This document shows, one piece after another, positions 1-9,518 of a stretch of DNA of 64,000 bases. This DNA is from Zarea fungicola (taxonomy: Eukaryota; Ascomycota; Sordariomycetes; Hypocreales; Cordycipitaceae). A model generated the notes under the pieces. The model did not search any database, was not told the DNA's origin, and was given only the letters and a program-made list of their open reading frames with translations. Every line of letters starts with the position of its first letter. Within the stretch, counting starts at the first letter, position 1. The stretch is taken from positions 1 to 64,000 of the forward strand of contig FWCC01000335.1 of the NCBI GenBank assembly GCA_900169235.1. The letters run 5' to 3'. The translations under genes and the position numbers were made by a program.

Positions 1-16
1 TTTTTTTGTCACCCAC

Positions 17-362
17 ATGGGTGCCCAAACTTGCGTGCAAAGGCACTCAATCCGTAAAAGTTGCTCAGTAGCCAAGTATCATAGCCTTCCATAACTACAG
101 CCAGTGAGAGGCCAAAGGAGAAGAATACAGCCATTGGGTAGAGCCGGAATCCTTCGCGAAAGCCCATTCTCCGTTCGCTAGCAGCAGCAGCACTGGCGTC
201 AGCACTCAACTCAGTGAGGTTCGGCAGGGCAGCACGCATTTCACGAAAGACTTCATCTTTCTGGTAGATGACAACATCATCTTGTTCCCTTTTTGGTTCT
301 GTGATTTGGCTGTCGTCCAGTCCGGCATGCTCGGTATGCAAGGGCAGCTGAGGGGACTTCAT
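17..362 (-). CDS. MFS sugar transporter, alpha-glucoside (maltose) permease type, N-terminal part only
   Basis: This is the first exon of a sugar-porter gene that runs off the left edge. Translation from the ATG at 362 gives a charged cytoplasmic N-terminus, then FREGFRLYPMAVFFSFGLSL and VVMEGYDTWLLSNFYGLSAF. This is the TM1 region of fungal maltose/alpha-glucoside:H+ symporters, in which the VVMEGYD stretch is characteristic. The frame hits a stop just beyond GHPCG, and a GTGGGT donor lies there, so an intron probably starts near position 16 (a GTGACA donor 4 nt further is also possible). An upstream in-frame ATG at 476 would add 38 residues unlike the family, so I prefer 362. The expected role is plasma-membrane uptake of maltose-like disaccharides; the actual substrate cannot be told from this fragment. 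Confidence 0.75.
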
Positions 363-1012
363 CGTGTTGACTGCCTTTCCAAGAAAAGACTCGGACTTCA
401 ATATTATCAATGTGAATGCATAAAGGAGTATAGGATGTTGTAGCTGTGTTGAGGCCTCTGCGCTTTCGAGCTTCAATGGCTTGAGGAATTGTGTTGGGAA
501 GTTGAGAAGAAGAGGAGGCTAGGGTATATATATCCTAAACATGTCACAACTTCAATGCCTTCAGCTGTTGTTCCATCTGCAGTTGGATTACATGTTTATG
601 AAGCAGAAAAGGCCATCGAGTAGGGATAGGCTAAGCCAACATGTGGTTGAGTTTGGACGCTGTTCGTTCGTCCGAGTCATGATGGTGACGAGTCGCTTAA
701 ACTTGTCAGGAACCCCGGATTTAATGCTGGCGAATCAAACATGCCAGTCAGTTCCATGTGGTTGAGTGGAGTCCTTCACAACTCGGCTAGTTGAATGCTA
801 CTATTGGCTTTCGATGCGAAAGTTTGTACCATTGGCAATAGAACCGATGGTCCACTTTTGCCGAGATTCACGGCTATTCTCGTAGCGAGCCAGTGTCTGG
901 ATGTAAGCAGATCGCGGAGGTTGTTGCAGTAGATGATAAAGTACGCAATCTCGAAGCATCTAATAAAGGGGGACTCCACGCCCTCGGGAATTCATTACCA
1001 GCAACAACAAAC
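363..1012. promoter_or_regulatory. Divergent intergenic region with TATA-like element
   Basis: This spacer separates the leftward permease from the rightward phosphodiesterase gene. A TATATATA run at about 525-532 lies roughly 165 nt upstream of the permease ATG and could serve as its TATA box. Several small ORFs are present but look random. I see no other structure. Confidence 0.35.
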
Positions 1013-1825
1013 ATGGGGAAACCGACTAACCCACTCCGATCGTCCGTGGCCCGCGTTGCAGGACACAGAGGCCACAGTGCTGGTGCGCCAGAGAACACAC
1101 TAGCTGCCTTCCGAAAAGCTTATGAGATTGGAGGCAAAGGCACGACCTGTGAAACGGATCTCGCAGTGACAAAAGATGGCGAGCTCATTCTACTTCACGA
1201 TGAAACCGTCGATCGGACCACTAATGGTCGCGGGCTCGTCGCCAATATGACCTACGCAGAGATTGCCCAACTGGATGCCGGCCAATGGTTCAGCCAGGAA
1301 TTCGCTGGAGAGCGTGTGCCGCTGCTCAGAGACGCCCTGCTCCTTGCTGATGAGCTGCAAATCATCTACCAACTTGAACTCAAAGTCTACACCGTGAATG
1401 ACGTTATTTTCCCAAAGTTGCGGGCACTGGTTGACGAGCTGGGCTGTGCCGATCTGCTGCAGTTTTCATCTTTTGACTTTGCGCAGCTGCGTGCCGTCAA
1501 AGAAGTGATACCAGAGGTTCCAACAGTAGGAATATCACATTCGCGGCTAATAGATCCTGCGTTCCTGGCCGAAAAGGCGAATTTGGACGCTATGAATATA
1601 GAGATTCAACATTTCCCAAGCGGTGAAGCTCATGAACTTCACGCGTTTGGGTTTGCTGTCTTCCTCTTTATCCCTCGCGCAGAGGTTCTTGAACTACATA
1701 AATCTTATGGTACCGACGTGGAGGCTCAGATTGTTGACTGGGTGCGACAGGGGCTGTTGGATCAAATTATAAGCGATGATGTTGCGCAAATGGTGCGCAT
1801 TAGAAATAAAGCCTATGGAACATAG
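1013..1825 (+). CDS. Glycerophosphodiester phosphodiesterase family protein
   Basis: The 270-aa product has the GDPD TIM-barrel signature. Near the N-terminus is GHRGHSAGAPENTLAAF (HRG motif), then the metal-binding ETD within TCETDLAVTKDG and the catalytic-type LLHDETVDRTTNG. A YQLELK strand matches the conserved E-x-K position. Such enzymes hydrolyse glycerophosphodiesters, for example glycerophosphocholine, to glycerol-3-phosphate and an alcohol. I chose the ATG at 1013 because it has a good context (aaacATGg) and the family's barrel starts about 10 residues later; the ATG at 893 would add 40 low-similarity residues. No signal peptide or membrane segment is visible, so a cytosolic enzyme is likely. 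The C-terminal barrel strand (LLDQIISDDV) is divergent but in place. No intron is needed. Confidence 0.88.
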   Translation: MGKPTNPLRSSVARVAGHRGHSAGAPENTLAAFRKAYEIGGKGTTCETDLAVTKDGELILLHDETVDRTTNGRGLVANMTYAEIAQLDAGQWFSQEFAGERVPLLRDALLLADELQIIYQLELKVYTVNDVIFPKLRALVDELGCADLLQFSSFDFAQLRAVKEVIPEVPTVGISHSRLIDPAFLAEKANLDAMNIEIQHFPSGEAHELHAFGFAVFLFIPRAEVLELHKSYGTDVEAQIVDWVRQGLLDQIISDDVAQMVRIRNKAYGT

Positions 1826-1949
1826 ACCGGGAGCTATATGTAGGGCGCAAGAGTTTAGGGCAAACATGCATAATAGCCACTGTCGCTGGTTCATGGAATG
1901 TTTGATTCAGGTAACTCATTGAGGATATATGTAAGCCGGCTGGATACAA

Positions 1950-3734
1950 TTACATGCGCGGAACCATGACAGTAAAGACACTCATACAAAAATATTTCGT
2001 GGCCACTCTTCTTTGCTCGGTTCTTTGCGCTTTGGCGAGAGACTGTGCTAGTGACGCAATAAACTCACTTCGGCTTGTAGGACTTTGTACCTGCTTGATG
2101 CAGTCCACGGCCCATTGTGTTTCATCTTCCCGAAGCGTTTCAATGGCATAGAAGAATAATGGTCGAATAAATCCCGGGCTCAGTGGGGCGTTGGTCGGCG
2201 AATTGCATTCTGGTTCGACTGTAGCGCGAATCTGTCGCATTGCTTGCTCGGACTCTGGTGAGGGAAAGGGATTATCGCCAAGTGTTCGTCGGAGCCCAAC
2301 AACTTCACCAAAATAGGCCACGATGCAGACACCGGCTACGGTTGTGAGTGGCTCCGCAATTGCTGGAGAAAAATGCTGGCGAAGTTGATTCGGTTGAAAC
2401 CGAAGTGGTGGCGGACGTGCATCCCACAGCCTGGACAAAGCGTCTTTCAACGTTCCCACTATGCCTGTGACCTCTTCTTGGTCCTCTGGCGTGATTCTTG
2501 ACCGCCGATAGTGGCTGAGATCTTGGATTCGATTGGATATTTTAAGAAGCTTAAGATAAAACAGGAAAATGGGAGCGCTGATTACATCGTACATGGCAGT
2601 CGTCGAGTCTGTGTCGTCCAGCGGAGCAAGACTTGGCACGTCCGCCATGTAATTGCCTAGGAGCTCAAACATTGACTCCGGTAAGAGACCAGCACAGCCA
2701 GATCGCTTGGTGACAACATGTAATATTTGCAGCCATGAGGCGATCCGCATGGAAGTTGGCAGCCGATCAGCGCTCAGTAGCCACGTTGCCAGTCTAGTCT
2801 CGAATGACTGGCTAAACATGCGAGATGCAGGGCCATCCTCGTTCGGTAAACTAACCTCGCATATACATAGCAAAAACGCCATGGAGAGGATATTGTCAAA
2901 GTCAACCATGTTGTCCGCTACCATCTCCTCAAAAGCTGATATGAGAGCTTCATATTCCGAGATGGCGTGAACCATTGATAATCGATTCACCTGGGCCCTG
3001 TATAGCCCTTGTGCTGCAAGTACACCCCGACCTATCAACTGGTCCTGGATTGCCAGTTTTGTAATGTGAGACTTGATTGTCATGAAATTCGATGAATCTA
3101 TGGATGAGACAGCCGGCACATCAACTTCCTCAAGAAAGTACGTAAACGAGAAAGCTGAAGAGCCAGAAGCCCCTAACCAATCCAAGGCTGTTGTTACGCG
3201 AAACTGTGACGAGGTGTTGTAAAATCGCGCAGAGGGGGAGTCCCGATTGCTGGAGGTGGCCTGGAGTGTAATGGGCTCACTAGGGCTGCACGACATGAGA
3301 GCGGCATCATGGGATCTTAGCAGACTCTGGGATGGCCGTATTACATGTTCAAAGTCCGCCGCGGCACCGGATGCCCCTGTTTCTGGCATGGGCCTCCCAG
3401 CGTTGGGGTGAGGCTGCAAGAGGTCTTCCCCAGAGTGACGTCGGGATGGAGTTTTGAGCCTTGGCCTAGATGAATTGGCGTGAGCCTGTCCCATGGCCAA
3501 CATTGGTGGCGCTGGCTTCAGAGGCAATAGAGATGGTGCTCGTTTATAAACGCATTTTCTTTTCACTTTTGTACATCGCTGGCAGTTTGGTCGCTGCTCG
3601 TCGCATTTGACTTTCCTAGCACGGCACACGAGACACCCAGTTCGAACGCGGGCTTTTGGTGGGAGTCTCGGAGTAGGGGTGGAACTAGTCTCGCTCTCGG
3701 CCAAGTCACTTTGGCCATTTGGGTCCATTTGCAC
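1950..3734 (-). CDS. Zn2Cys6 fungal transcription factor
   Basis: The 594-aa single-exon protein carries a canonical Zn(II)2Cys6 binuclear cluster near residues 34-61, with spacing C-x2-C-x6-C-x6-C-x2-C-x6-C (GCLVC, KVKC, NCQRC and KRKC blocks). Basic residues and a short linker follow. The remaining ~450 residues look like a divergent fungal transcription-factor middle region and include a helical block with a conserved-looking YxxLISAFEEM. The architecture indicates a nuclear sequence-specific regulator. Neither the target pathway nor an orthologue name can be assigned. It is transcribed toward the phosphodiesterase gene; the two are convergent with about 125 nt between stops. An alternative start two codons downstream (MDPNG) is equally plausible. 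Confidence 0.88.
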   Translation of the reverse strand: MQMDPNGQSDLAESETSSTPTPRLPPKARVRTGCLVCRARKVKCDEQRPNCQRCTKVKRKCVYKRAPSLLPLKPAPPMLAMGQAHANSSRPRLKTPSRRHSGEDLLQPHPNAGRPMPETGASGAAADFEHVIRPSQSLLRSHDAALMSCSPSEPITLQATSSNRDSPSARFYNTSSQFRVTTALDWLGASGSSAFSFTYFLEEVDVPAVSSIDSSNFMTIKSHITKLAIQDQLIGRGVLAAQGLYRAQVNRLSMVHAISEYEALISAFEEMVADNMVDFDNILSMAFLLCICEVSLPNEDGPASRMFSQSFETRLATWLLSADRLPTSMRIASWLQILHVVTKRSGCAGLLPESMFELLGNYMADVPSLAPLDDTDSTTAMYDVISAPIFLFYLKLLKISNRIQDLSHYRRSRITPEDQEEVTGIVGTLKDALSRLWDARPPPLRFQPNQLRQHFSPAIAEPLTTVAGVCIVAYFGEVVGLRRTLGDNPFPSPESEQAMRQIRATVEPECNSPTNAPLSPGFIRPLFFYAIETLREDETQWAVDCIKQVQSPTSRSEFIASLAQSLAKAQRTEQRRVATKYFCMSVFTVMVPRM

Positions 3735-4396
3735 GATTATTGACGATTACCGGTGATTGCTTGATGCAGGTTCAGAGAGCACGGGTGAAAATAAGTTGTT
3801 GAAGCAGGAACAGAGTCGGTCGATTGGGGCTGTTGGTGATGCAAACAGGGTGTGGTGGAGCAGCTTCTGGGGAAGAGTGTCGGCGTCCGTACAAAGCACG
3901 TGGCGGTCTGGTTCAGTGCTGGAGATGAGATGACAAGCCCCTTCTTTGATTACTTTCTTACTGGACCGGCTATTTAATTATTATACTAGAGAGCAGACAA
4001 CAGTTACGGTAGTGGCCTATTACTCACAACACATCTCAATTTTAGGCCTCGTTGGCTGTCATGTCCTTTCTTAGCTTATACCAAGCCCTGACTAGGATGA
4101 CGGATAACTACCAGTTGCAGCTGACGTATGCCACTGGATGCGGCAATAAAAGTCTTATATCTTTATTGAACTATTACTTCTAAGCCTATTTCCAAGCCAA
4201 AAACCAAAATCTTAATGTCGAATGTTGTTGAGTTCACGGCGCCTGTGCGGAGCCTCTTGGCCTACCCTGTACTTAAAAGGGCACACGTTTGCCTCCTTCG
4301 AGCCAGACGATGGACAAAACCTGCTGCTGCATATTTCCCCTCCCAACACATTGTTCGACTTGCACAACTTCTTTTTACGCATTTCCTATTGACGCA
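3735..4396. other. Divergent intergenic region between regulator and GNAT gene
   Basis: This is a 660-nt spacer between divergent genes. Its middle (about 3968-4026) is AT-rich and shares several short blocks with 33893-33950: GGCTATT, then AGTTACxGTAGTG, GGCCTA and TTAxTCAC. The shared order suggests a small dispersed relic. A short ORF at 4289 extends the GNAT frame upstream but is probably leader. Confidence 0.3.
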
Positions 4397-5017
4397 ATGG
4401 ATCATCCTCATCGCTCTAAGCGCTTAGTCTACACCATCTATGAGGCCGACAAGCACGACGACTTCTTGTGGGATATGCACACAGACGCCGTCTCTTGGAC
4501 ACTTGCCTGTGCACAGATTCAACGGCCCACGAGCCGTGGCTTTCACGAGGGCATTATTAGACACAAGTTGAATTTGCTACTTTTTGTCATAATTAACAAA
4601 GAAGTCATCGTCAACGATGATGATGATCCGACTACCAGCGAGAACTCCCCCAAAACCAGGCTCGTGCCGATTGGCCAGGTCGGTCTAACGGCCGAGGATG
4701 TGACCATGGCGCAGCACCGTGCTACGGAACTCAGCATCGGGATTCATAAAGACTACCAGGGCCAGGGCTATGGAACTGAGGCTATTGGCTGGGCCATCGA
4801 TTGGGCATTTAATTATGCCAATATGCACAGGGTTTCGCTGCACGTATTTGCCTGGAATGAGGGAGCACGACACATGTACAAGAAAGCGGGCTTCCGCGAA
4901 GAAGGCAGGCAACGAGAGGCACTATTTAAGCATGGAAAATTTTGGGATATCATCATGATGAGTATTCTTGTGCACGAGTGGAGAGACATTCGCGGCTTGG
5001 ATGCTGGCTCGGCCTAA
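4397..5017 (+). CDS. GNAT-family N-acetyltransferase (RimJ/RimL type)
   Basis: From the ATG at 4397 (context gacgcaATGg) the protein has 206 residues. The diagnostic part is the C-terminal half. IGIHKDYQGQGYGTEAIGWA is the acetyl-CoA pyrophosphate-binding motif A (Q/R-x-x-G-x-G/A). It is followed by HRVSLHVFAWNEGARHMYKK and AGFREEGRQREALF, the motif B region of RimJ/RimL-like enzymes. The substrate is not predictable; relatives acetylate protein N-termini, polyamines, antibiotics or small amines. The longer in-frame ATG at 4289 would add 36 Cys-rich residues without family similarity, so I reject it. No intron or targeting signal is seen. The gene is convergent with DPH2, with about 140 nt between the stops. 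Confidence 0.85.
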   Translation: MDHPHRSKRLVYTIYEADKHDDFLWDMHTDAVSWTLACAQIQRPTSRGFHEGIIRHKLNLLLFVIINKEVIVNDDDDPTTSENSPKTRLVPIGQVGLTAEDVTMAQHRATELSIGIHKDYQGQGYGTEAIGWAIDWAFNYANMHRVSLHVFAWNEGARHMYKKAGFREEGRQREALFKHGKFWDIIMMSILVHEWRDIRGLDAGSA

Positions 5018-5157
5018 ACGTTGATGTGGCAAAGCGAACGGTCGCCGAACCGGTTTCACAATGCCTTGTTCATGAAGGCATTGAAGCTTCTTGTCATTAA
5101 ATTGTAGATTTGATGGGATATATTTCATTTTCCTTTAAACCAAACGCCGCGTTATGC

Positions 5158-6753
5158 TTAATGCCTCTCTTGTTCCCCGTCGCCGACCTGATAACCCCGC
5201 GCGATACCACCTCTGCCCTCCTCAATCAAGGTGCTTGCCTCTTGATCAAAGTCGGTCCCCAGGCCCTGCCATGTTCTTTGTGAGCGCAGATACTCTGCTC
5301 CAGGGCTAGCTATGCCATTTATGCTGGCAATCTCGCCCGCGGCTCTTGAAATGAGTGCATTTCCAGGTGCTTTTGCGCCGCCACCTTCTGCGGCTGCCTC
5401 GCCGCCGCCCTGGGGTGCGGATCGAACCGCCAAGCGCATGGGTCTGCTATGGCTAACCAGGCGGCCAGTGCGGAGATCAAACTCGGGCGGCAGCGACTCG
5501 TCCTCGTCAAGCTCTTCCGTCGCCTCATCGCCTTTGTGTGTCTCGGTAGCGGCCGATGGATCACTGCTGGCTTCTGGCTCGTTGGCGCCGGCCTTAATCT
5601 TCTCGATACCGCCCCACCACTCATCGCCCCATACGCGCTCTTCGGCATTCATCAATGCGACTTCCATCTCAAAGGGCGTGACTGCAGGCCGCCAGTAGGC
5701 AGCATCGTCCTCGATCAAGCCGCTCTCCCAGCAGCCGACGACCACCCAGCCCTCGATTTCGGGAAAGTTGGCTAGTTTTGCTGGGTTTAGCTTGCCAACG
5801 ACAACTGTGTAACTCTTTTTGCCTGCCTTGGCGATTTTTTCACGCAGCAGATCAATAGAGGGGAGGAAATTTGATATAGATAGGGTGTTGACCAAGATGC
5901 CTATCACACCAGCGGATGCCAGAGACAGGACCTTGGCAAACCGCCGCCGCAGCATCGCCGCCGTTTGGATTGTGGGGTTATCAATGGTGAGATTGGAAGG
6001 GGACGGGATAGACAGGATATGGAGTGAGGCGAAGCGCGAACTCAGGGCCAGCAGCAGCGACTGCGGCGGATCTGCAATATGAAAGAGAGAGTATTCCTTT
6101 AGTTGCTCTACATCAATCTCCTTGCCGAGGATGCGCCTGTTTGGCAGCACACCGGCCGGATCTCTGGTGGCGTCTGTAGCAACAAGACCGGAGTAGCCAT
6201 TTTCCTCCAGCAGTTTGACCACCGCGGCCACATGGCTCTGGTACGTGAGGTCCGCCATGACTACAACTTTGGCGGTCTTGTCGGCAAATTCTTTGCTAAA
6301 CTCCTGCAAGACGGCATCATGGTCTAGCCGATGGGTGGTATATACGTATATAACTGGGAGCCTGCTCGTGGGACTGAGACATGTCCGTCCATAATGCACG
6401 GCCACCTGGGCGTCGGCATGCTCAGCAGCGATCTCGTCGACGCAGCAGGCGCTGTAGCTCGTGTCGGCCAGCACGGATATTCTGACTTGCTTTTGGTCGT
6501 TGCGTCGTGATTCGATGTCGCGGCTCAATATTTCTGCCACCTTAGGCGCATCGGTGAGCATGTGGTCTGGGAACTGAAGCGCAATGTTTGTCCAGCCGCC
6601 GGCGAGCAGCTCGTTGACGGTTCGCTCGACATCGTACGTTTCGCGGACTTGGTCCTCTGTCCGAGTTGAAGGGGCCGTTAGCTCGGCAGCGACTTCGAAC
6701 AGGCGGTCCTCCGGAGACGACAGCACGGGGGCCACAGCTAGTTCGGTCGACAT
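5158..6753 (-). CDS. DPH2: Diphthamide biosynthesis protein 2
   Basis: The 531-aa product matches the DPH1/DPH2 family along its length. It has ALQFPDHMLTDAP near residue 58, then VLADTSYSACCVDE and VHYGRTCLSPTSRLPVIYVY, and later WVVVGCWESGLIEDD with PVTPFEM-like flanks. Dph2 partners Dph1 in the Fe-S radical enzyme that transfers the 3-amino-3-carboxypropyl group of S-adenosylmethionine to a histidine of elongation factor 2, the first step of diphthamide synthesis in the cytosol. Candidate cluster or structural cysteines are C103/C104, C125 and C341. The FDLRTGRLV stretch and a low-complexity Gly/Ala/Glu tail are typical of Dph2 rather than Dph1. It is uninterrupted, with a clear ATG at 6753, and is convergent with the GNAT gene. 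Confidence 0.93.
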   Translation of the reverse strand: MSTELAVAPVLSSPEDRLFEVAAELTAPSTRTEDQVRETYDVERTVNELLAGGWTNIALQFPDHMLTDAPKVAEILSRDIESRRNDQKQVRISVLADTSYSACCVDEIAAEHADAQVAVHYGRTCLSPTSRLPVIYVYTTHRLDHDAVLQEFSKEFADKTAKVVVMADLTYQSHVAAVVKLLEENGYSGLVATDATRDPAGVLPNRRILGKEIDVEQLKEYSLFHIADPPQSLLLALSSRFASLHILSIPSPSNLTIDNPTIQTAAMLRRRFAKVLSLASAGVIGILVNTLSISNFLPSIDLLREKIAKAGKKSYTVVVGKLNPAKLANFPEIEGWVVVGCWESGLIEDDAAYWRPAVTPFEMEVALMNAEERVWGDEWWGGIEKIKAGANEPEASSDPSAATETHKGDEATEELDEDESLPPEFDLRTGRLVSHSRPMRLAVRSAPQGGGEAAAEGGGAKAPGNALISRAAGEIASINGIASPGAEYLRSQRTWQGLGTDFDQEASTLIEEGRGGIARGYQVGDGEQERH

Positions 6754-7730
6754 GTCGCAGAATGGTAAATGCGCCTATTTCTGTGCTTTGCAGATGCCAT
6801 TGTGCATTCTCGCGATATGTTTCGAAAATCTTTTGGCGGGGCAATTCTACGTTGTGCGAATGCGGGGTGCGGGTGCTAATTTGTGCCCTACTGCGGGTGT
6901 CAAAGGGTGTCAAAGTTCTAGAACCCATTGTTTAGGCCACTGCAAGTTGACTTTCTTCTCATCGTTAAAAAGTCGCAACAGCTACCCAAGAAAATTCCAT
7001 TTCCTTTTTCTTCATAGATACAGGCCAAATACACTAGTTTACAACGGCAAGTCCCTGTCGGACATCCCATCCTAACATGGTACCTACCCATGTCAATGTC
7101 AACAGCCTTGGCCGCCAGAGGCGCGGGGCCGGAACACGAATTTCCTATTTCGGACGACGGTCTTGAATGAGCTGCTGCATGGCCTTGTAAACGTTTTTAA
7201 TTAATGGTACTTGGCTAATATTCTGGAACATTTTTCTTACCGATTTAGGTCAAGGGAGTGACACAGTAATATCACATGGCCTGATCTGAATGGTCTTCGC
7301 AGATGACCAGCCTCTGTCCATTCCCTGCCAAGTAGCATAGGTTGCCCTGCACCAGCTGAATGGTCCTGCTTACAGCTCATTTCCAGTTTCATTTGTAAAC
7401 TTTAAAAACGTAGCTCATTGCCAGGGTGGGCATTTTCTCCCACACTTGACGCCTCGTAACGGCTCGGAGCCGAGGGTCACCAGCGTTGTTTCATCAATAC
7501 ATTGTCTCAAAATGGCAGTGCGTGTATGCATGCCCAGAATCTGTTCGCGCAGAGACCCGTGACCAACGGTTACACAGAGGCGTCACAGCCTTTTATTCAA
7601 TGATATCAAGTGGAGCGTGATTGACTTTTTCTCGTCGTCGACCGTGCAGCTCATAAATATCTCGAGTCACCAAAACTGAAGCGCGCTCTGTCTTCCTCTT
7701 CTGTCAAGTTGTGGATCAGCAGAATCAACC
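6754..7730. other. Intergenic region upstream of DPH2 and the FAD monooxygenase
   Basis: Nearly 1 kb separates the divergent DPH2 and monooxygenase genes. The ORFs inside are antisense or random shadows. An AT-rich CATAAATAT element at about 7651-7660, some 75 nt before the monooxygenase ATG, is a plausible core promoter element. I see nothing else. Confidence 0.35.
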
Positions 7731-8990
7731 ATGGACAGAAATACTCGTCAAGATCATTTCCTTTCGGGAAAATCCATTTTTGTTATAGGTGCTGGTCTCT
7801 CAGGTTCAGCCTTTGTCGCAAGTCTCCGAACAGTCTGGGACAGTGACACACCACTACCAGCTATTTCTGTATTCGACCGTGACCCGAAGAGCGCATATGT
7901 GAGACGTGGAGGCTACAGCTTATCTCTTGTTGGGCACTCCCTTTCCGGCGGTCTTTTACCTTTGAAGAAAATGGGGATCCTTGATTCTGTGATGCACAAC
8001 TCCATTGTTGGAGTCGGGGGCAACGGTGTTTTCAAGGTTTGGACATCAGGATGGAAAGAGCGTCTAGGGCTTAGGCGACCACCCCTCGATGGAATACCAA
8101 CATCTAGTCTGCGAATATCTAGAACATCAATCCGCCAAGTACTGCTCGAGGCTGCCCAGCTCGACAGAGAAGGTGCAGTTCAATGGGACACTCGCTGTGT
8201 TTCGGTAGCTAAGCTGCCGACTGGCCGGGTAGCAGTGAAAGTTGTTCGGGGAGAAGCAGGCACAACAGAGACTCTGGAATGTGATGTTGTCATTGTCGCG
8301 GATGGAGCAAACAGCAAAATCCGTGCTTTTTCTCGACCCGACGACAAATTGCAATACACAGGGGCCGTTATGCGCACCGGGGTGTCGAGATTTGCCGATT
8401 TCTTGCCAAAGGAAATCGGTAAGGATTGGGGGTTTGTACTATCCAACACAGGCGTCTCATGCTTCGTATCGCCGGTTGGGGAAAGGGACGTACAATGGGC
8501 CGTTGGTCATTTCGAGAACGCAATATCTGCAAACGATGAGGATTTTCCGGATGGTCATGAAATCATTAAGCGTGCCGCTGAACTGGGTTCCCATATCCGG
8601 GAACCCTTTAGCACAATTATTTCACAGACGGATCCAGATACGGCCATGTGCATAGATGCTCATGACAAACTACCATTTCGACATTCCGACATTACGAATC
8701 TTCCCGTCGTCTTCATTGGGGATAGCAACCACGCTTTGAGCCCCTTCGCCGGCTACGGCGCAAACCTCGGGCTCAATGATGCCTGGGATCTCGCAGAGCA
8801 ACTCGTTGAAGCAGCCTCTTTGGCTCAGGCAATCGAAGCCTACGATGAGATTAGCTTTCCTCGTGCAGACGAAGTTGTTAGAGCGGCGCGCCGCAGACTA
8901 CAAGCTGGGCATAGCACTGGAATCCGATATTTTATCTTTGTATTTATGCTGGCTTGTGCTAGAATTTTTGCACGGATTTTCGGTAAATAG
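7731..8990 (+). CDS. FAD-dependent monooxygenase (class A flavoprotein hydroxylase family)
   Basis: The 419-aa intronless protein has three hallmarks of group A flavin monooxygenases. These are an N-terminal Rossmann dinucleotide-binding motif (FVIGAGLSGSAFVASL, residues ~17-32), the DG motif (CDVVIVADGANSKIRAF, ~183-199) and the GD motif (VVFIGDSNHALSPFAGYGAN, ~328-347) that contacts the FAD ribityl chain. These enzymes use NAD(P)H and O2 to hydroxylate aromatic or polyketide substrates; bacterial TetX-like enzymes share this layout. The substrate is unknown, and the flanking genes are not biosynthetic, so a secondary-metabolite cluster is not evident. A hydrophobic C-terminal stretch (YFIFVFMLACARIFARIF) could anchor it to a membrane. 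The ATG at 7731 (aaccATGg) is strong. Confidence 0.87.
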   Translation: MDRNTRQDHFLSGKSIFVIGAGLSGSAFVASLRTVWDSDTPLPAISVFDRDPKSAYVRRGGYSLSLVGHSLSGGLLPLKKMGILDSVMHNSIVGVGGNGVFKVWTSGWKERLGLRRPPLDGIPTSSLRISRTSIRQVLLEAAQLDREGAVQWDTRCVSVAKLPTGRVAVKVVRGEAGTTETLECDVVIVADGANSKIRAFSRPDDKLQYTGAVMRTGVSRFADFLPKEIGKDWGFVLSNTGVSCFVSPVGERDVQWAVGHFENAISANDEDFPDGHEIIKRAAELGSHIREPFSTIISQTDPDTAMCIDAHDKLPFRHSDITNLPVVFIGDSNHALSPFAGYGANLGLNDAWDLAEQLVEAASLAQAIEAYDEISFPRADEVVRAARRRLQAGHSTGIRYFIFVFMLACARIFARIFGK

Positions 8991-9518
8991 ACTCAAATGT
9001 AACCAACGAAGGATGGCAAATTGATTCAATAATCAGCGTCGACAAGTCTGGCACGATGATCAGCCTTCCTTGAAGCGCAGGTGAAGCTCAGTCCGCACAA
9101 TGAGCAGTAGAATAGTGCGACGTCGCTCTCGCATCATAATTGCATCTAACAAAGATTATGAGGCGATTTTGTAAATCGTAATAATAATAATTTATTGATA
9201 AAAGGCCCTTGTCTGATTACCGCGACATGGCTTGCAGGGTACTCGGTAGGCCAGTGGCTCGCTCCACCCACGCTCTACTTTACGCGAGTCCCCTGGCTGG
9301 ACGCGACTTTACTACGCGCCTTGGTAAAGTGGACAGTTCTGGACCATCCATCCTCCAACCCAACCATCGTCTTGTTAATCTTTAATTGATATTTGTTCCG
9401 TGTCGGATCTCGTCGATTGCTTCTTAATCTTGACCAGATACTGTTATATTGTATACACGTGGTGTTTATTTTCATTCACGATATTTCACAAACGCGTGCA
9501 CCAGCTGTACCGTGCATA
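8991..9518. other. Intergenic region upstream of MSH6
   Basis: This is a 530-nt spacer with an AT-rich run near 9178-9200 (TAATAATAATAAT). The short ORFs are not convincing. The last ~150 nt presumably form the MSH6 leader. Confidence 0.3.

Noticed and set aside
893..1012. Upstream in-frame start for the phosphodiesterase
   Set aside because: It adds 40 residues without family similarity; the Met at 1013 has a better context and fits the domain start.
7731..8990. FAD monooxygenase as part of a secondary-metabolite cluster
   Set aside because: Neighbours are DPH2 and MSH6; no synthase, transporter or pathway regulator is adjacent.
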